Shown here: piece by piece, positions 1 through 11,859 of the stretch
Position numbering within the stretch: the stretch's first letter is position 1
Layout: each line of letters opens with the position of its first letter
NCBI RefSeq assembly: GCF_000237925.1
Contig: NC_031498.1
Coordinates: 9,946,422 to 10,010,421, forward strand
Source of the DNA: Schistosoma mansoni
Taxonomy: Eukaryota; Platyhelminthes; Trematoda; Strigeidida; Schistosomatidae
Reading direction: 5' to 3'
DNA length: 64,000 nt
Made by a program: the position numbers and the translations under genes
The notes under the pieces: model-generated
Seen by the model: the letters and a program-made list of their open reading frames with translations, nothing else
Database searches by the model: none
Told to the model about the DNA's origin: nothing

Positions 1-1639
1 TAAAACTCTTTAGCAGTACTTAACAATGACCCAAATGAAAATCGAACCCAAGATGAGGAATGAACATGGAAACTTCGAGGATATATGATTAATGTAGCAG
101 AAGTGTTAGAACTTTTAAAACAGGTAGTTAATGGTTCAATCTGTTTTTTAGTTGCCTACTAGTTGAACTTCCTATCTTTAATTTTGTTATTTTTAGCTTT
201 CTAAAAACAATGCCTAGTCAAATCTAGTGAGACTAAGAAATTGAAAATCCGATTCATCAACATGATTCAGAACTGGAATATCATTATAAACATCACCACT
301 TTGTCATTACATTTATTCTTAAATCATACAAATTGTCATCAAATGTACTTGAATTGATAGTAATGAGTTACTCAGTAATGACTAGTTTAGGAATAGCATT
401 TCCGAAATTATATTAGAAAATTAATTCATTTAGTATTAATGTAGTTATAACCAAATCTCATTACGTTATTATCTCAAATTAAATAAATACCGAGTGTGTA
501 GATCATTGAATATCAGTGAACCAACTTAATGGTCCCATTACGGTTCTCCGGGTGGTATATCTCCATGACGAAAACTGTTTTATTGATTTGTGAGTTAAAG
601 TTACTGTTAAGCTTGTTTCGTGATATCGAAGGATGATAGTTGGCCTAATATCCACGGAAAAATGAACACACCTAAATGTCATAATGATAATAACGTGTTA
701 TTTTTCGTACGTTCCTCCGCTAGAATCAATTAATCCTTATTCTATCATAATTTAGGTTGTATTAAAGTAGTAACTTAAGACGACTTAATCCTAAAGGATT
801 TGCTTCCCTTTAATCTTCTCTTTTCAGACTTATTTCCCCTTATATAAACAAGACAATACGTAAATATAATTAAGTGCGAGAAGAGATTGTCAGTCTATAA
901 ACTTTACAGCTCTATAAATTAGTTCTGACAGTTATTATTCTCTACCGAAATATTCATCTTCATTTTATCATACGTGTAAGAATTTCGATGTCTAAATAGC
1001 TGAAAATCGAAAATAAAAATGTGATATTTCTTTTGAAGTATTAAATATTGTGGCTTCATAATCAGTAATAGTTTTTCTTTTCTGCAATAACATTTAGAGA
1101 AATAATCCATAAATAGATGTAGTTCAGAGAAAATCAATAATTCAGTAGTAGGATAGAAAAGGAACAATTTATCTTTAATATTATCTGAAAGGATTCTTGA
1201 ATACTTCGTCTAAATATCAAAAAAAATTTGAAAGATGATACTTAAGTCGGAAATATGTAGCTTATTCTATGAAGAACTGGTATTAAACTTCGTATATAAA
1301 TTCAAACAGGTTACACTATGGTTCAACTAGATTTCTATAGTCTAAATGGAATTTCGATTCTGATCTATTTTTATTCTTTTTTATTATTGATCATAAACTA
1401 TATTAGTGTATTAGATATTCCTGCAAATGTCAAACGAAAGTCACATATGAAACGTATTAATTATTCTAGCTGTATTTGATACTGTAGTTATTCATTGTTT
1501 AAACAAGAATATTAGCTATAAGATACAGTTGTTCAGCCTTAGAATATATACATTAAGGGTACGATTGAATATCAGGAAGCACTAGACAAATGACAGTATA
1601 AACAACGAACTAGATTTTACTCATAGTGTGTTCAATGAA
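1..1639. other. AT-rich intergenic DNA, nothing recognised
   Basis: No reading frame here resembles a known family, and I see no RNA gene or repeat shared with the rest of the window. The only frame of any length (919..1167, minus) is low-complexity Phe/Ile/Lys-rich translation typical of chance frames in AT-rich DNA. Confidence 0.6.
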
Positions 1640-2200
1640 ATGGGTTATTCACATGGTTTTCTGGAGAAACAGTTGAATATAATGGGTAGGAAAGTAGTGT
1701 CATCGATGGTTAGTAGGAAACATCTCTTCCTGTAGCTACAATTCAACGGAGATATAGCTAGTGATGTGCCACGAGATAGACTGACCAGAGTTATGGAGAG
1801 GACGTTTAATGCTGCTAACTTCTGTTTACCTTTTTCTACCGAACTCATAGTGGTTCCTGAACTTAGGGTTAAGTCGCCTGGTTCTGTGATATCTCTGTGT
1901 ATCTACGAATTCAGCTGCCGCAATGGAGAAAGTTATATTGAGAATGCAATCAGATAATCGAACCAAGGAGTTAGTGAACACCTCCTTTCGTTTTTGAGAA
2001 GGGTTATGGTTATAATAATACTCAGCTCCATCATGTGACACTTGATCGATAGCAGATAGAAAGAAATCGTTTAGAGTAATTTGTCGTATGACTACTCCCA
2101 TTCCTAATGAGGTTCGATCTTGTCTCTAACATATAGCAGAAGCTATAGGGATTCAGGCTAACAACCCAAGTCTTTATATTCATGAGGAATTTGTGAAATT
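1640..2200 (+). mobile_element. Penelope-like element remnant, GIY-YIG end
   Basis: Translation on the plus strand from about 1740 gives a Penelope-like C-terminus. It starts with a linker of the type 'RTFNAANFCLPFST', followed by 'CIYEFSCRNGESYI', which matches the CIYxFxCxCGxxYIGR start of the GIY-YIG endonuclease domain. After several stops it resumes near 2120 with 'HIAEAIGI...NNPSLYIHEEFV', the usual end of the protein. The second Cys and the Gly-Arg of the GIY-YIG core are altered and stops interrupt the frame, so this is dead. Penelope-like elements encode a reverse transcriptase plus this nuclease; the reverse transcriptase is absent here. A hammerhead-SINE fragment follows directly. 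Confidence 0.7.
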
Positions 2201-2204
2201 TTAT

Positions 2205-2295
2205 TTAATTAAGATCATGAACCGATCAATGCTAGACTACCATCGGAAATCTGTAAGCACTGAACAGCCGTTTCGTCTTGTTCCTTTCCTTAGCC
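2205..2295 (-). mobile_element. Hammerhead-SINE fragment
   Basis: Read on the minus strand this piece has the GACGAAACGGCTGTTC segment (hammerhead 3' core and stem III) followed by the tail. The same tail is found at 11.8, 15.6, 19.8 and 30.1 kb. The 5' core (CUGANGA) is missing, so it cannot fold into a ribozyme. Confidence 0.65.
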
Positions 2296-2654
2296 TAATT
2301 AGCCATTACAAATGATAATACTGATTTATTTCCTATTTCTAACCACCATCTTTGATTATACTTATCATTGCTTTCTTTACTTTTTGTTCGTTAATTTTTC
2401 TTCACCCCCCTTTTTTCAAATATATGCTTTACTGTCTAGTTACCTGAAATTTTCCTGTTATGTAACTTTAATGATTCTTAACGATTGTTGTTGTGGCATT
2501 TTGTTTTTTCAAGTTACTGAGACTATTTCGTTTTATGAAACATCGATTCAACTCTTTATTATTCCCATCACAACTAATACGCCTTAAACAGTACAATATT
2601 TTCATAAATTCAGATTGATGTTATTGTATATTATAATAAAACAGTATTGTTGGC

Positions 2655-3055
2655 CTATATTATGTGTCCTAGCGAAAAATAAATGAATGGTAACTGCTGG
2701 AAGTTATTTATGGACTGTTATATTATGTTATATGTATTTATACTTTTCTTATTATAAGCTTTCATTTGACCTATCGGCTACTATTATACTGAGTCAACAT
2801 GTAACGGTGTTAATGTCTAGCTTCCATGGGTGATGGGCTCTGGTTTGCTTGTATCTAAACTGCGTTCATACAATGGAAGCTGAGATTGTATTCTGGACTC
2901 AACAGGAAGTGCAATGGCAAGAAAAACCGATAAGGACCCAGAGTGGACTCTAGGCTGCTCGTACTGGTTAACCCGTCATTGGTTTGGCACAGGGCCAAGG
3001 TAGTATAATAGGGTGTTCTGATTGGCGATCTTGTCATATCATAATTAACGGGCTA
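2655..3055 (+). repeat. Diverged LTR-like repeat, shortened
   Basis: Shares several blocks in the same order with the repeats at 3377..3890, 14879..15394 and 20794..21294: the 'aatggtaact' block near the start, 'ttgacctat', then 'ggactcaa.tgg', and an end close to 'gggctatagg'. It lacks the TATA and AATAAA block in the middle, so it is probably an internally deleted copy. Its ends are only approximate. Confidence 0.5.
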
Positions 3056-3376
3056 TAGGTCAAAATATATATATGTTATTCTGGTTTACAATATAGGAAT
3101 TTTTAATATTCTTATGGTTTGTTTATAAAATCTTTGATAAACTTAAAATAACTTCACCATATTTTAAGATTCAGGCAATAACAATCTAAGGCATAATTCA
3201 ATTCATTTTTCCCAACAGTTGTATAATAAAGTCATAAACCACGTTACGTCACTATAAATGAATAGAATCGTCATTCTACTTCTTCCAGGTGTTTTAATTA
3301 AAGTAAATTGAGATTGTCATGTATTTGACCTAGGTTGTAGCCAATTGTTATGACTTGATCAAGGTCGTCGCTGGTT

Positions 3377-3890
3377 CGTTATGACCTTACGAATTTAACA
3401 AGGACGTAATTCGTGTTAATTATCCACCAATAGAATACGCCTTCTACGACCTTCACACTGTGACAATGACGTTCGATTAGTATGAGTAACCTAGCGTCCT
3501 TATTGGTCCTTATCCGCCTAACCCGTCCACTTGGGTCCAAAACTCCAATAGCAGCTGCTGTAATGCGAATCGTTTATTTCAAACATACTTTGTCTATATA
3601 TCAAACAGGCAGACCACACCACACCATAAAATAGAAAATAATATTTGTACAAAATCAAACCAAACGTGGCTGGAAGCGTGGGAGACAGTACTCAAATAAC
3701 CGAGTATAATTTAGGAACAATAAATCATATAATAATAATCAATAGGTCAAAATGAAGCTAGTAATAAGATGAATATAGACATAGATAATCCAGTTACTGA
3801 ATAGTTATACCATAGGAATATAAATAGATTAATAGTCTAATAAGAGGTCCCGTAAGTTATCAGTACTTACTTTTTTCCTAGTATATAACA
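3377..3890 (-). repeat. Candidate solo LTR
   Basis: On the minus strand the repeat starts TGTTAT and ends ATAACG, close to the TGTTAT...ATAACA termini of its relatives at 14879..15394 and 20794..21294. It contains a TATA-like block (ATATATAGAC) about 20 bases before an AATAAA, the spacing expected of LTR promoter and polyadenylation signals. No internal retroelement region flanks it, hence 'solo'. No target duplication is visible at these ends, which fits an old copy. Confidence 0.65.
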
Positions 3891-5427
3891 GAGATCTTAT
3901 GAGAAGACAGCGACCTTCATATCCAAAATATTTACTGATAACCTTTAGTTTAATATCATTTTGTCTTCTCAACCCCACTACTTTATATTTTACGCATTGC
4001 ACAGTAGGCTGAACATTATAATTTCTCATTTCATGGTCATATAACCAATTTTCCTTGCTAGTTATTTGGAGTACACATTAAAACAAATACTTTCCAAATT
4101 TTAAAAATTTTTCCTCATCACATAAAAGTGATGTATAAACCTACATGTTATGACCTTTAAATGGTGTTCATAAGCTTTTCCAACATACCACTTGATTACT
4201 AGAAGAATTCAAAATAAAAGTTATTGTACAAATCATATTCTGAGGTCATTAAATCCTGGTACTAATAGACACACTCCTCATAAACGATCCGAACCAGCTA
4301 CTTAAGTGAGAAAACTAAGAGTGAGTAGGAGACTTTATTGTCTAACCGAATCTGAATAGATATGAACAACTCATTCATAAATGTAGATATGTATCTTTCA
4401 TGGAATGAAGCCACATTTACAACCAATAGTCTGTCTATTTCCTTAAGAAGTTAAACCACATCTCGACTAATAGTATATCCAATCAACATCTTTCATCTAT
4501 CATTTGGCTTTTTACTGATCGACCCAGCGCATCAATCTCATTAGGTATTGATAATTGAAGTGTCACTTCTTCTAACCCCATACACTATTTTCATTGTCTT
4601 TTACTGATTCTCATTAAAGATTAGTACGAAGTTAAATATAAACATCACATGTGTGTGAAAATTCGAAACAGCATGTCATCAGTATATTTAAAATAATCAT
4701 AAGCATATTAAGCTCTGTCCTAAGAGTGAAAATCATCCTTATTTCACATGACTACTAAATAAAATTAAAGTTTTATATATTTTCATACAAAAAATTTGAT
4801 TTTCAAATTAAATCAAAGTACAGCAAGGAAACACTACTGTATAGATGATAAATGTACGATAATCATTTGTACTTAAATGGTTACATAAATCACTTACATG
4901 ATCCACATGTTTCTTTTCACTTTTGTCATGAACAACTTCCATAATGTACTTATCACATAATACTTCGGTAGATACCCGTTGGACAACAGTTTTGTGAAAA
5001 GTAGTTTTAGGCCTCGTTTACTTTCTAACAGTTGTATCAGTAATTAATTAAATTAAGAACCCTGGGACAATTTTTTGTGACCAGTATATTAACATTTAGT
5101 AAAGTCGATTTTCACCAGTCTGACATCAGATAGAAAATTATTATTAACCAAGGAATAACAGAAAATTTTTTCCCGATAGTTTAAGACTTCACTAACAGAT
5201 ACTCATGACCAGTTACGCGAATTTACCAAATTTACCAAAATTTGGATATTTTGTTTCTGTATGTTTTTGGGTATTCAGAAGGGAATAATGATGAGTTGAA
5301 AAGGAAAGAAATTTATTTTATGTATCTTATGATTTATACAGTTTTAATACATGATTCCAGAAACATTCAGAATGCAAGTGTTAAGGATCATAAATAACAT
5401 AATTAAATATGAATTCATTCTGTTAAC
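3891..5427. other. Intergenic DNA, nothing recognised
   Basis: AT-rich sequence without a credible gene. The last ~100 bases, up to the RTE remnant, may be that element's 3' end but carry no diagnostic motif. Confidence 0.5.
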
Positions 5428-6930
5428 TTACTTACGCCTGTTACCCCTCGTGGAGGAGCATAGACCGCTCATGAGCATTCTCCATCCAACTCTGTCCTGG
5501 GCAATCCTTTCCAATTCTTTCCAGTTAACATTCATCCTTTTCATATCTGCTTCTATTTCCCGGCGTAATGTGTTCTTTGGCCTTCCTCTTTTCCGCTTCC
5601 CTCCCGGATTCCAAGTTAGCACTTGACTCGTGGTGCAGTTTGATGATTTTCTTAATGTATGTCCGATGCACTTCTAACGTCTTTTCTTGATTTCCTCTTC
5701 AGCTGGAAGCTGGTTTGTCCTCTCCCACATAAGGCTGTTGCTGATGGTACTCGGCCAGTGAATGTTGAGTATTTTGCGTAGACAATTGTTGATAGATACT
5801 TTTACTTTTTTGATGATGGTTGTAGTAGTTCTCCACGTTTCAGCTTCGTACAGTAAGACTGTCTTGACGTTCGTATTGAAGATTCTCACTTTGAAGTTAT
5901 TTGACAGTTGTTTTGAGTTCCATATGTTCTTCAACTGTAAGAATGTTGCCCTTAATTTGCCAATCCTCACCTTCACATCTGCATCAAATCCTCCTTGTTC
6001 GTCGGTGATACTGACCAGGCAAGTAAAACTTTCCACTTCTTCCAGAGCTTTTCAATCAAATGTGACCGGGTCGGCGTTCTCCGTGTTGCATTTAAGAATC
6101 TTGTTTTTTCCTTTGTGTATGTTGAGGTCTATTGATGCAGAGGCTGCTGCTACATTAGTTGTCTTCGTCTGTATTTGTTCGTGTGTATGAGATAGGAGGG
6201 CTAGATCATCTGAGAAGTCCAAATCGTCTACTTGATTATGAGATGTCCATTGTATTCCATGCTTCTCCTCAGATGTAGAGATCTTCATAATCCAGTCAAT
6301 CACCAGAAGAAAGAGAAAGGGGGAGAAAAGACAGCCTTGTCTGACTCCGGTCCTTACTGGAAATGCATCTGTCAGCTGTCCTCCATGCACCACTTTGCAC
6401 TGTAGTCCATCGTATGAGTTCCGGATAATGTCGACGATCTTCTGAAGAACTCCATAGTGTCGAAGAAGTTTCCATAATATAATGCAGTCCACACTGTTGA
6501 ACGCGTTCTCATAGTCAATGAAGTTGATGTATAGTGAAGAGTTCCATTCAACTGATTGTTCGACGATGATCCGTGGTGTCAAAACTTGGTCTGTTCACGA
6601 CTGATCCTTACGGAATCTAGCCTGTTGATCTCGAAGTTGCGCGTCCAGTGCATCTTTCATCAGGTTCAGCAACACTCTATTGAAAACTTTTCCTGGAATT
6701 GACAACAAACTGGTGCCTCTGTGATTATCACATATGCTGAGATCTCCTTTCTTTGGTATCTTGATGAGGTATCCTTTTTGCCAGTCCGTCAGCACTTGTT
6801 CTTCCTTCCATATCTTCTTGGATAAAAAGTGAAGCATGTTCTCAGTTACTTCAATGTCTGACTTCAGTGTTTCAGTTGGTATGTTGTCACGTCGTGCTGC
6901 TTTCCCATTCATAATTCGTCTGATGACCAT
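5428..6930 (-). pseudogene. RTE-type reverse transcriptase, 3' half, three in-frame stops
   Basis: About 500 codons in a single minus-strand frame encode the reverse transcriptase and C-terminus of an RTE-like non-LTR retrotransposon. From the 5' side: the 'NGKAARRDNIPTE' block, 'LIKIPKKGDLSICDNHRG', 'INFIDYENAFNSVD', 'TGVRQGCLFSPFLF', the catalytic box as 'FSDDLALL', then '[14 protein letters not shown]', and the basic tail '[12 protein letters not shown]' ending 'RGNRRK'. The usual YADD/FADD appears as FSDD. The frame is never shifted; it is broken only by stops near 6592, 6049 and 5671, the last at a position where relatives have Trp. The endonuclease half is absent, so the copy is 5'-truncated, as is common for LINEs. 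It is presumably immobile. Confidence 0.85.
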
Positions 6931-7579
6931 CTTGATTTATTCGATTGTTGATGGAGTATTTTGTTCACTAAGATACAATAATAGTGAAAGAAACTAATGG
7001 ATTATTTTCAAAAGACTAATATATAAACGAAGAATATTCTTTTCGATAAATTCTCTTCATGTTCTACAATTATATATCCAAATTAATAACCCCAAAAGTG
7101 GCCAGATTCAGGGCAAAAAGTGTCGTTTAAAGTTATAGCATGTGAATCTAGGATTCTTAATCAAAATAAAATTGTTAATGCTGATATAACTCATATGGAA
7201 TGTTAACTTGAATCAGCTTATATGTTAAGTAAAATTTTAAGATTCATGGTCCGAATAAATATGGGTCAGATAGGGTGACAAATAATAGTGCAGTTACAAA
7301 TTCGAACAAATTTTTGGTGGAAGACTATAATGTGTAGAAAAATTGATAAGACATAATAAAGTGAGATGAATGCGAAATAAACGAATCATGTATTCAGTAG
7401 ATCACTAATGATGTTAAACCAATAATAATGGTAATACAAAGTTATGTGAATAAAGATAACAGAGACAATCATGTTTGACGAAGAAAGATGTAAGTACCCT
7501 AGTCAAATTACATCATTCAATAGTTGATGTTACCATTGACTGATTGATCTCGAGGGTGGCCAAGAGAGGAGAAGCGGTT
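6931..7579. other. Intergenic DNA, nothing recognised
   Basis: AT-rich DNA between the RTE remnant and the next Penelope-like fragment. No gene or repeat recognised. Confidence 0.5.
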
Positions 7580-7888
7580 TTATTTATGTTTTACACTTAG
7601 CTCCGTTTTCTTAGTGCGGATGACTACTGTTTTAGCCGTCTGAAAGACTTTGAGTAAGACAGGCTTTAACAAAATGTTACTGACCTGATAAATAATTGAA
7701 AAGGATTGGTTGATACTGGCAATATGACCATTTTGCACTAAATGGGCCAATATCGAACTGTTAACTTTCTTCACCAGATCTTTGCTTAGCCACGCTGGGA
7801 GGTATTTGCGAGCACGAAAATATGAATTCCTAGAACTTCGACCAATAGAACTTGCTCCACAAGAGTATTTGAATTGATAAATACACAA
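7580..7888 (-). pseudogene. Penelope-like GIY-YIG endonuclease remnant
   Basis: An open minus-strand frame of about 100 codons opens with 'CIYQFKYSCGASSIGRSSRN', a close match to the CIYQFxCSCGxxYIGRTxR start of the Penelope GIY-YIG nuclease. It goes on with 'LPAWLSK...NSSILAHLVQNGH' and 'FSIIYQVSN', the usual following blocks. The Tyr of YIG is Ser here, so the nuclease is probably inactive. No reverse transcriptase lies upstream. The final ~25 codons no longer look like the family. Confidence 0.75.
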
Positions 7889-8129
7889 TTAGGTCATTCT
7901 AAGTAATTCATCTTTTAGCCTCGAAGTTACCATTGGGCGCGTAGGAAACACTAATCGTAGTTCTCCAGTGTTGAATGATTTTTAGATTGTTCTATGTAAT
8001 CTCTAAATTAATATTTCTCTTACAGTATCCCCTCTGAATTGTAGGCACATGAACGGGGATTTCTTACTCACAGTTTGCATTTCGCCAACTCAAATCTTCA
8101 TGATCATATATTTGTTTATAAATTTGCTC

Positions 8130-8275
8130 AAGACAATGGATATATTGAAGTTAGACATTAACAACATTAGATGCCGACTAAGTAGTATAGAGGTTGGGTG
8201 TCCGCGCATAGGGTTGTGGAAACACACTGCTAGGGAGTCTCGCAGTTTTGTGTTAAAATACTGTTAGTATATCCC
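8130..8275 (+). mobile_element. tRNA-headed hammerhead SINE, degenerate
   Basis: The head ('gttagacattaacaacatta' then 'gactaagtagtatagaggtt') matches the head of the better copy at 33.05 kb, including the tRNA A-box-like part. The ribozyme part is reduced to 'actgctagggagtct' and a trace of stem II. It ends near 8275. Confidence 0.55.
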
Positions 8276-10305
8276 TTCCAATTTCCAATTTTCCGACATT
8301 TTGAGACGTGAGTTATGTTAGTACTCTTTGATTAAATTTTAAATAAAAGAAAGTACACTAAAGAGTATATGTACCGTGGAATTTTTTAAACATTGTTCAG
8401 GTCACTAAATACTTGGATATACTGTAAAGATCTGAAAGCATGAACTTTGTAAAATTTTGCTAAAACCACAGGAGAAATTTTTTAAAGGATGTAATCAAAC
8501 AACAAATGTGAATAGTAGCATTTATTTTAAATATTATTAGTGACATTTTGATATACCACCCAATTTGATTGACTGTTATTATATTGCAAATACTTTGAAA
8601 CCCCTTAAAGAAATTTTGTTTCTACCGTTGTTATCAAACTACATAGGCTTCAATTTGAAATGGTATTTAAAAATCAGATAGTAGAAGCCAATGAAAAAAA
8701 TGTTATAAAAGTGAAGAATTACACTGAAAGGCAAACATTGAATTAACTGTCCTACTTAACCCGCAGAGTTCCAACGTATAAGATAATTTGAGTGACAGAT
8801 AAAATACAAACATTATATTGTATTGAAATACAAATATATAGATGATAATTACATTAGGCATGGAATATCAGTGTACGAAATAGTGTTAGTAATAATAGTT
8901 TTGTAGTATGATTGCAACGTCTACACTAGTTATCTAGATTGGTGAAAAAAGAAGAACCTTTTTGTAACATACACAAAGTAGAAATATAGTTTATGTAATT
9001 CAAAATATATCTATAGTTAATAAGAATATGTTCCTATCTGATAATTGAATCCAACGTCACTAGAACGACAATGAACTGATGTAGAGAAATAACTCTTCGC
9101 TAGGCAATCATAGTTTAGTTACTCTACAATACCTTAATTATGAACTTATATAAACTTATTCAGTAATCATGAGTGAAAATTATATTTCAAACAGTCTCAA
9201 CCGTTTAAATTCATATAATTCAAATATTTTACACGACAGACTAGTCCTAGCTTCTTGATACAAACCGGTTTTTCTACATTTTAATGAATGCTGATAAATA
9301 TACAAGTGACTGGTTTATTATGTAATTATATTACTTAAATAACTGTAAACTATTTCGTTTTTCTCGTTCTATTTTTAGGGGGGAATCATGTGGTACAATA
9401 AGTGACAATGAAAAAGTATGGGAATTTTCGAATTCTACTCTACTATTTGCTTATCGTGAAGTTTGATCAATTGCATAGGTAAAATTTTCTTCTTATTATT
9501 TAACTGCTGAAATAATTTACATAAACTAAACTTATTCTTCTGCTTTAAGAAATGACGAATGAACATTGAAACATGAAATTAATATTTATCCATTATCATA
9601 TATATAATCATATGATTAGTTCATACAGTATATAAACTATGACGCTATCTTACTAATATGTTAAAAAGGATTTTGTGTCAGTCTATGTAGTTTTCGAATA
9701 TAAGATACATGTTTTCGTTAAAAGTGACTAATTTTCTCCAATTATTTAATAGTTGGGAGAATTAAAGGGTAAGTTTCACCATAAACTGATGTTAATAGGA
9801 AGTGGTGGAGCTCAGAATGTATCAGAAAATTTTATAAGTTTTCTATGAAACTTCTTAGAAGTGCAATCTCAACATTGAGTATGAGATCTTGTTTCTCATT
9901 GAAGTTTAACCTTATAGCAAAGCATTTGGGACTAAGTTTTATGTATTCATACGGTGATATTAGATTATGATATAAGTTAAAACCAAATTCATGTAAAAAT
10001 TATATTGCATCGTTTGAATTCTCATTAGTTTCAATACTTTAATTATACAGTTGGCATTTAACCTTTTAAATTTGTTTAACCAAAATTTAACTTTTAATGA
10101 ATTAGAATACGTCACCGAGTATGATAGGTAAAAGTACAAGTTGATAGTGGGAAGACAGGTATACTGATAGTAGTAAGAATATTAAATTACGAAAGTCTTA
10201 TCAATAGTTAAACATTGGAAATAGGAGGTCAGACGTGGGTAAAGAGACTTAGAATAGTGATCACAAAACATTAGAATCATTACGTAATAAGAAGTATGTA
10301 AATAA
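8276..10305. other. Intergenic DNA, nothing recognised
   Basis: Two kilobases of AT-rich DNA with no credible reading frame longer than 60 codons and no repeat shared with other parts of the window. Confidence 0.5.
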
Positions 10306-10610
10306 TTAGATAGTGAAGAATACAAACGGAAAGAGGCGGAAAATTACAAACAAATGATAACGAAATTCAAAACAAAATTTTAAAATAATGATAATGCCAT
10401 TTGTTATGTCCGGCCATGGAAGGGATAGGGGTGTTACAAATTTCTTTTGTACACATAAATTGGGTTGAAATGTACGAATTCCTATGGCTTCTGCTATATG
10501 AAGACGGGAACGAACTCCGTTGGGAAATGATGGAGGTGTACGATAGATCACGCGAAATGATTTCAATTTATCTACATTATGATCACTATCAATTAAATAT
10601 GCCAAGATAG
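10306..10610 (-). pseudogene. Penelope-like C-terminal remnant
   Basis: The minus-strand frame reads 'LIDSDHNVDK...FRVIYRTPPSFPNGVR', then 'HIAEAIGIRTFQPNLCVQKK' and 'LSLPWP'. This order (H-x-V, VIYR, AEAI.I..FxPxLCVQK, LPWP) is the segment that follows the GIY-YIG core in schistosome-type Penelope-like proteins. The nuclease core itself is missing. The end is the same block seen at 2120..2190. Confidence 0.7.
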
Positions 10611-11059
10611 AACTGCGTATTGTTTTTATTTGACCCTTCCCAAACTATGTTGGTAGATGTTCACTCATTCGTTGATTAAGTTGCTTAGTTGCCTATCCTT
10701 GATTGGTCTAACATTTTCGTATAAATATTCATATATATTAGAGTAAAGCCTGATGACGATCTAATTGAAAACAATTGTTCGCTTACATATGTTGTTCTAA
10801 TTATAACAATCTACCCAATGCTCAATTTATTTAAAATTATCAAATCAAAACTTGGTTATGATACCTAATTAACACACAATGTTTGATTATTTATCAAAAT
10901 ATTTTACATTAAGAAAAAGTGAACACAATTTGTTATGGAACCAAACTTTATTCTTTTCCCACCTTATTATACCTCTTTGTATTGCGAATTAATTATGCAC
11001 TGTTTGCTTTGCTCTCTACAACTTATGGTATGATATAATTTTACAGCGAAAGTCAGAGT
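10611..11059. other. Intergenic DNA, nothing recognised
   Basis: AT-rich spacer; no gene or repeat recognised. Confidence 0.5.
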
Positions 11060-11175
11060 TTGTGTCTCTAACTAAACATCTACATTGGAATCCAGGTATA
11101 TATATCCGATGAGTATGTAAAAGGACGAAACATAAGTCGTGAATTCCATTATCATCTAATATCCAACTTTGCTTA
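11060..11175 (+). mobile_element. Diverged Sm-alpha-like hammerhead fragment
   Basis: Holds the order GGAATCCAGGTA - CCGATGAG - GGACGAAAC - AAGTCGTGAATTCC, followed by 'atctaatatccaactttgctt', which parallels the Sm-alpha tail at 24.3 kb. Outer pairing of stem I (GGAAT/ATTCC) is still visible. CCGATGA replaces the CUGAUGA core and stem II is lost, so no activity is expected. Confidence 0.5.
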
Positions 11176-11339
11176 GCAATACCTCTAACTTAATGAAAGT
11201 ATTAAAGCAAGCTTCTCAGGATGAACATAAACCAAATAAGACTTATCAATTGAAGTTCTCAGCATCATCGAGGAGAAAATTCAGACGTTTATCAATGAAT
11301 TTGATATAAAATCTCTAAAATTTTAGATGATATACGATA

Positions 11340-11740
11340 TCAATATAATTGTTGACCAATCAGTTCCTTTTTTATTATCTTGGAATCGCCTGTTACTCCC
11401 AATGGGGCATAGGCCACCGACCAGCATTCTCCAACCCACTCTGTCCTGGGAAATCTGGTTGTTAGAAGGTGCATCGACCTCATGGCTTCCGAAGGAACTT
11501 GGCTTTCATCATGAGACGTCATAATTATTCCTTCTACTCCTAGGGCAGATTTTAAATGGTTTGAATAATTTTTTCTAGTTAGCGTATTTTTAGCGAGTTG
11601 GTTTTCTACGGGATGGGGTCGCTAACCCCATGCCCAACCCTCCTCCTTTACCCGTGCTTGGGACCGGCAGTAGCCCCCGGAGGAGCTACAGGCGGAGTTT
11701 ATTTTACTATCAGAAGGGGTTTTTTGTGGAGATTTATTAT
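11340..11740 (-). mobile_element. Internally deleted RTE element keeping both ends
   Basis: Positions 11340..11456 match the extreme 3' coding end of the RTE copy at 5428 (minus-strand CAGGACAGAGTGGGTTGGAG and on). Positions from about 11460 to 11700 match the 5' untranslated and N-terminal region of the RTE copy at 60.5-60.74 kb ('gacgtcataatt', 'tctacgggatgggg', 'gggaccggcagtagcc', 'gagctacagg'). Everything between (most of the endonuclease and all of the reverse transcriptase) is missing. The result is a ~400 bp piece with both termini, like a non-autonomous derivative or a deletion product. Confidence 0.7.
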
Positions 11741-11850
11741 TTTCATAGTTGAAAGCGTGAGTCAATTGAAGCTAGACCACCACGGGAAACCTGGAAGCAC
11801 TGGACGGCCGTTTCGTCTTATTACGGGATTCCTCAGCAGAGAGAAATTTA
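11741..11850 (-). mobile_element. Hammerhead SINE copy
   Basis: On the minus strand: CTGAGGA core, GACGAAAC, and stem III as ACG-GC-CGT followed by C at the expected cleavage point. Then 'CAGTGCTTCCAGG' and the tail ending in the 'gactcacgctttcaactatg' region. Stem II is damaged (AUCC against AGAC) and stem I has two mismatches, so folding is doubtful. It abuts the deleted RTE. Confidence 0.7.
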
Positions 11851-11859
11851 TGAAGTAAT

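Noticed and set aside
919-1167. Open frame of 82 codons (minus)
   Set aside because: Low-complexity Phe/Ile/Tyr/Lys composition, no homology and no splice context.
2312-2587. Open frame of 91 codons (plus)
   Set aside because: Hydrophobic translation of a T-rich stretch; no family resemblance.
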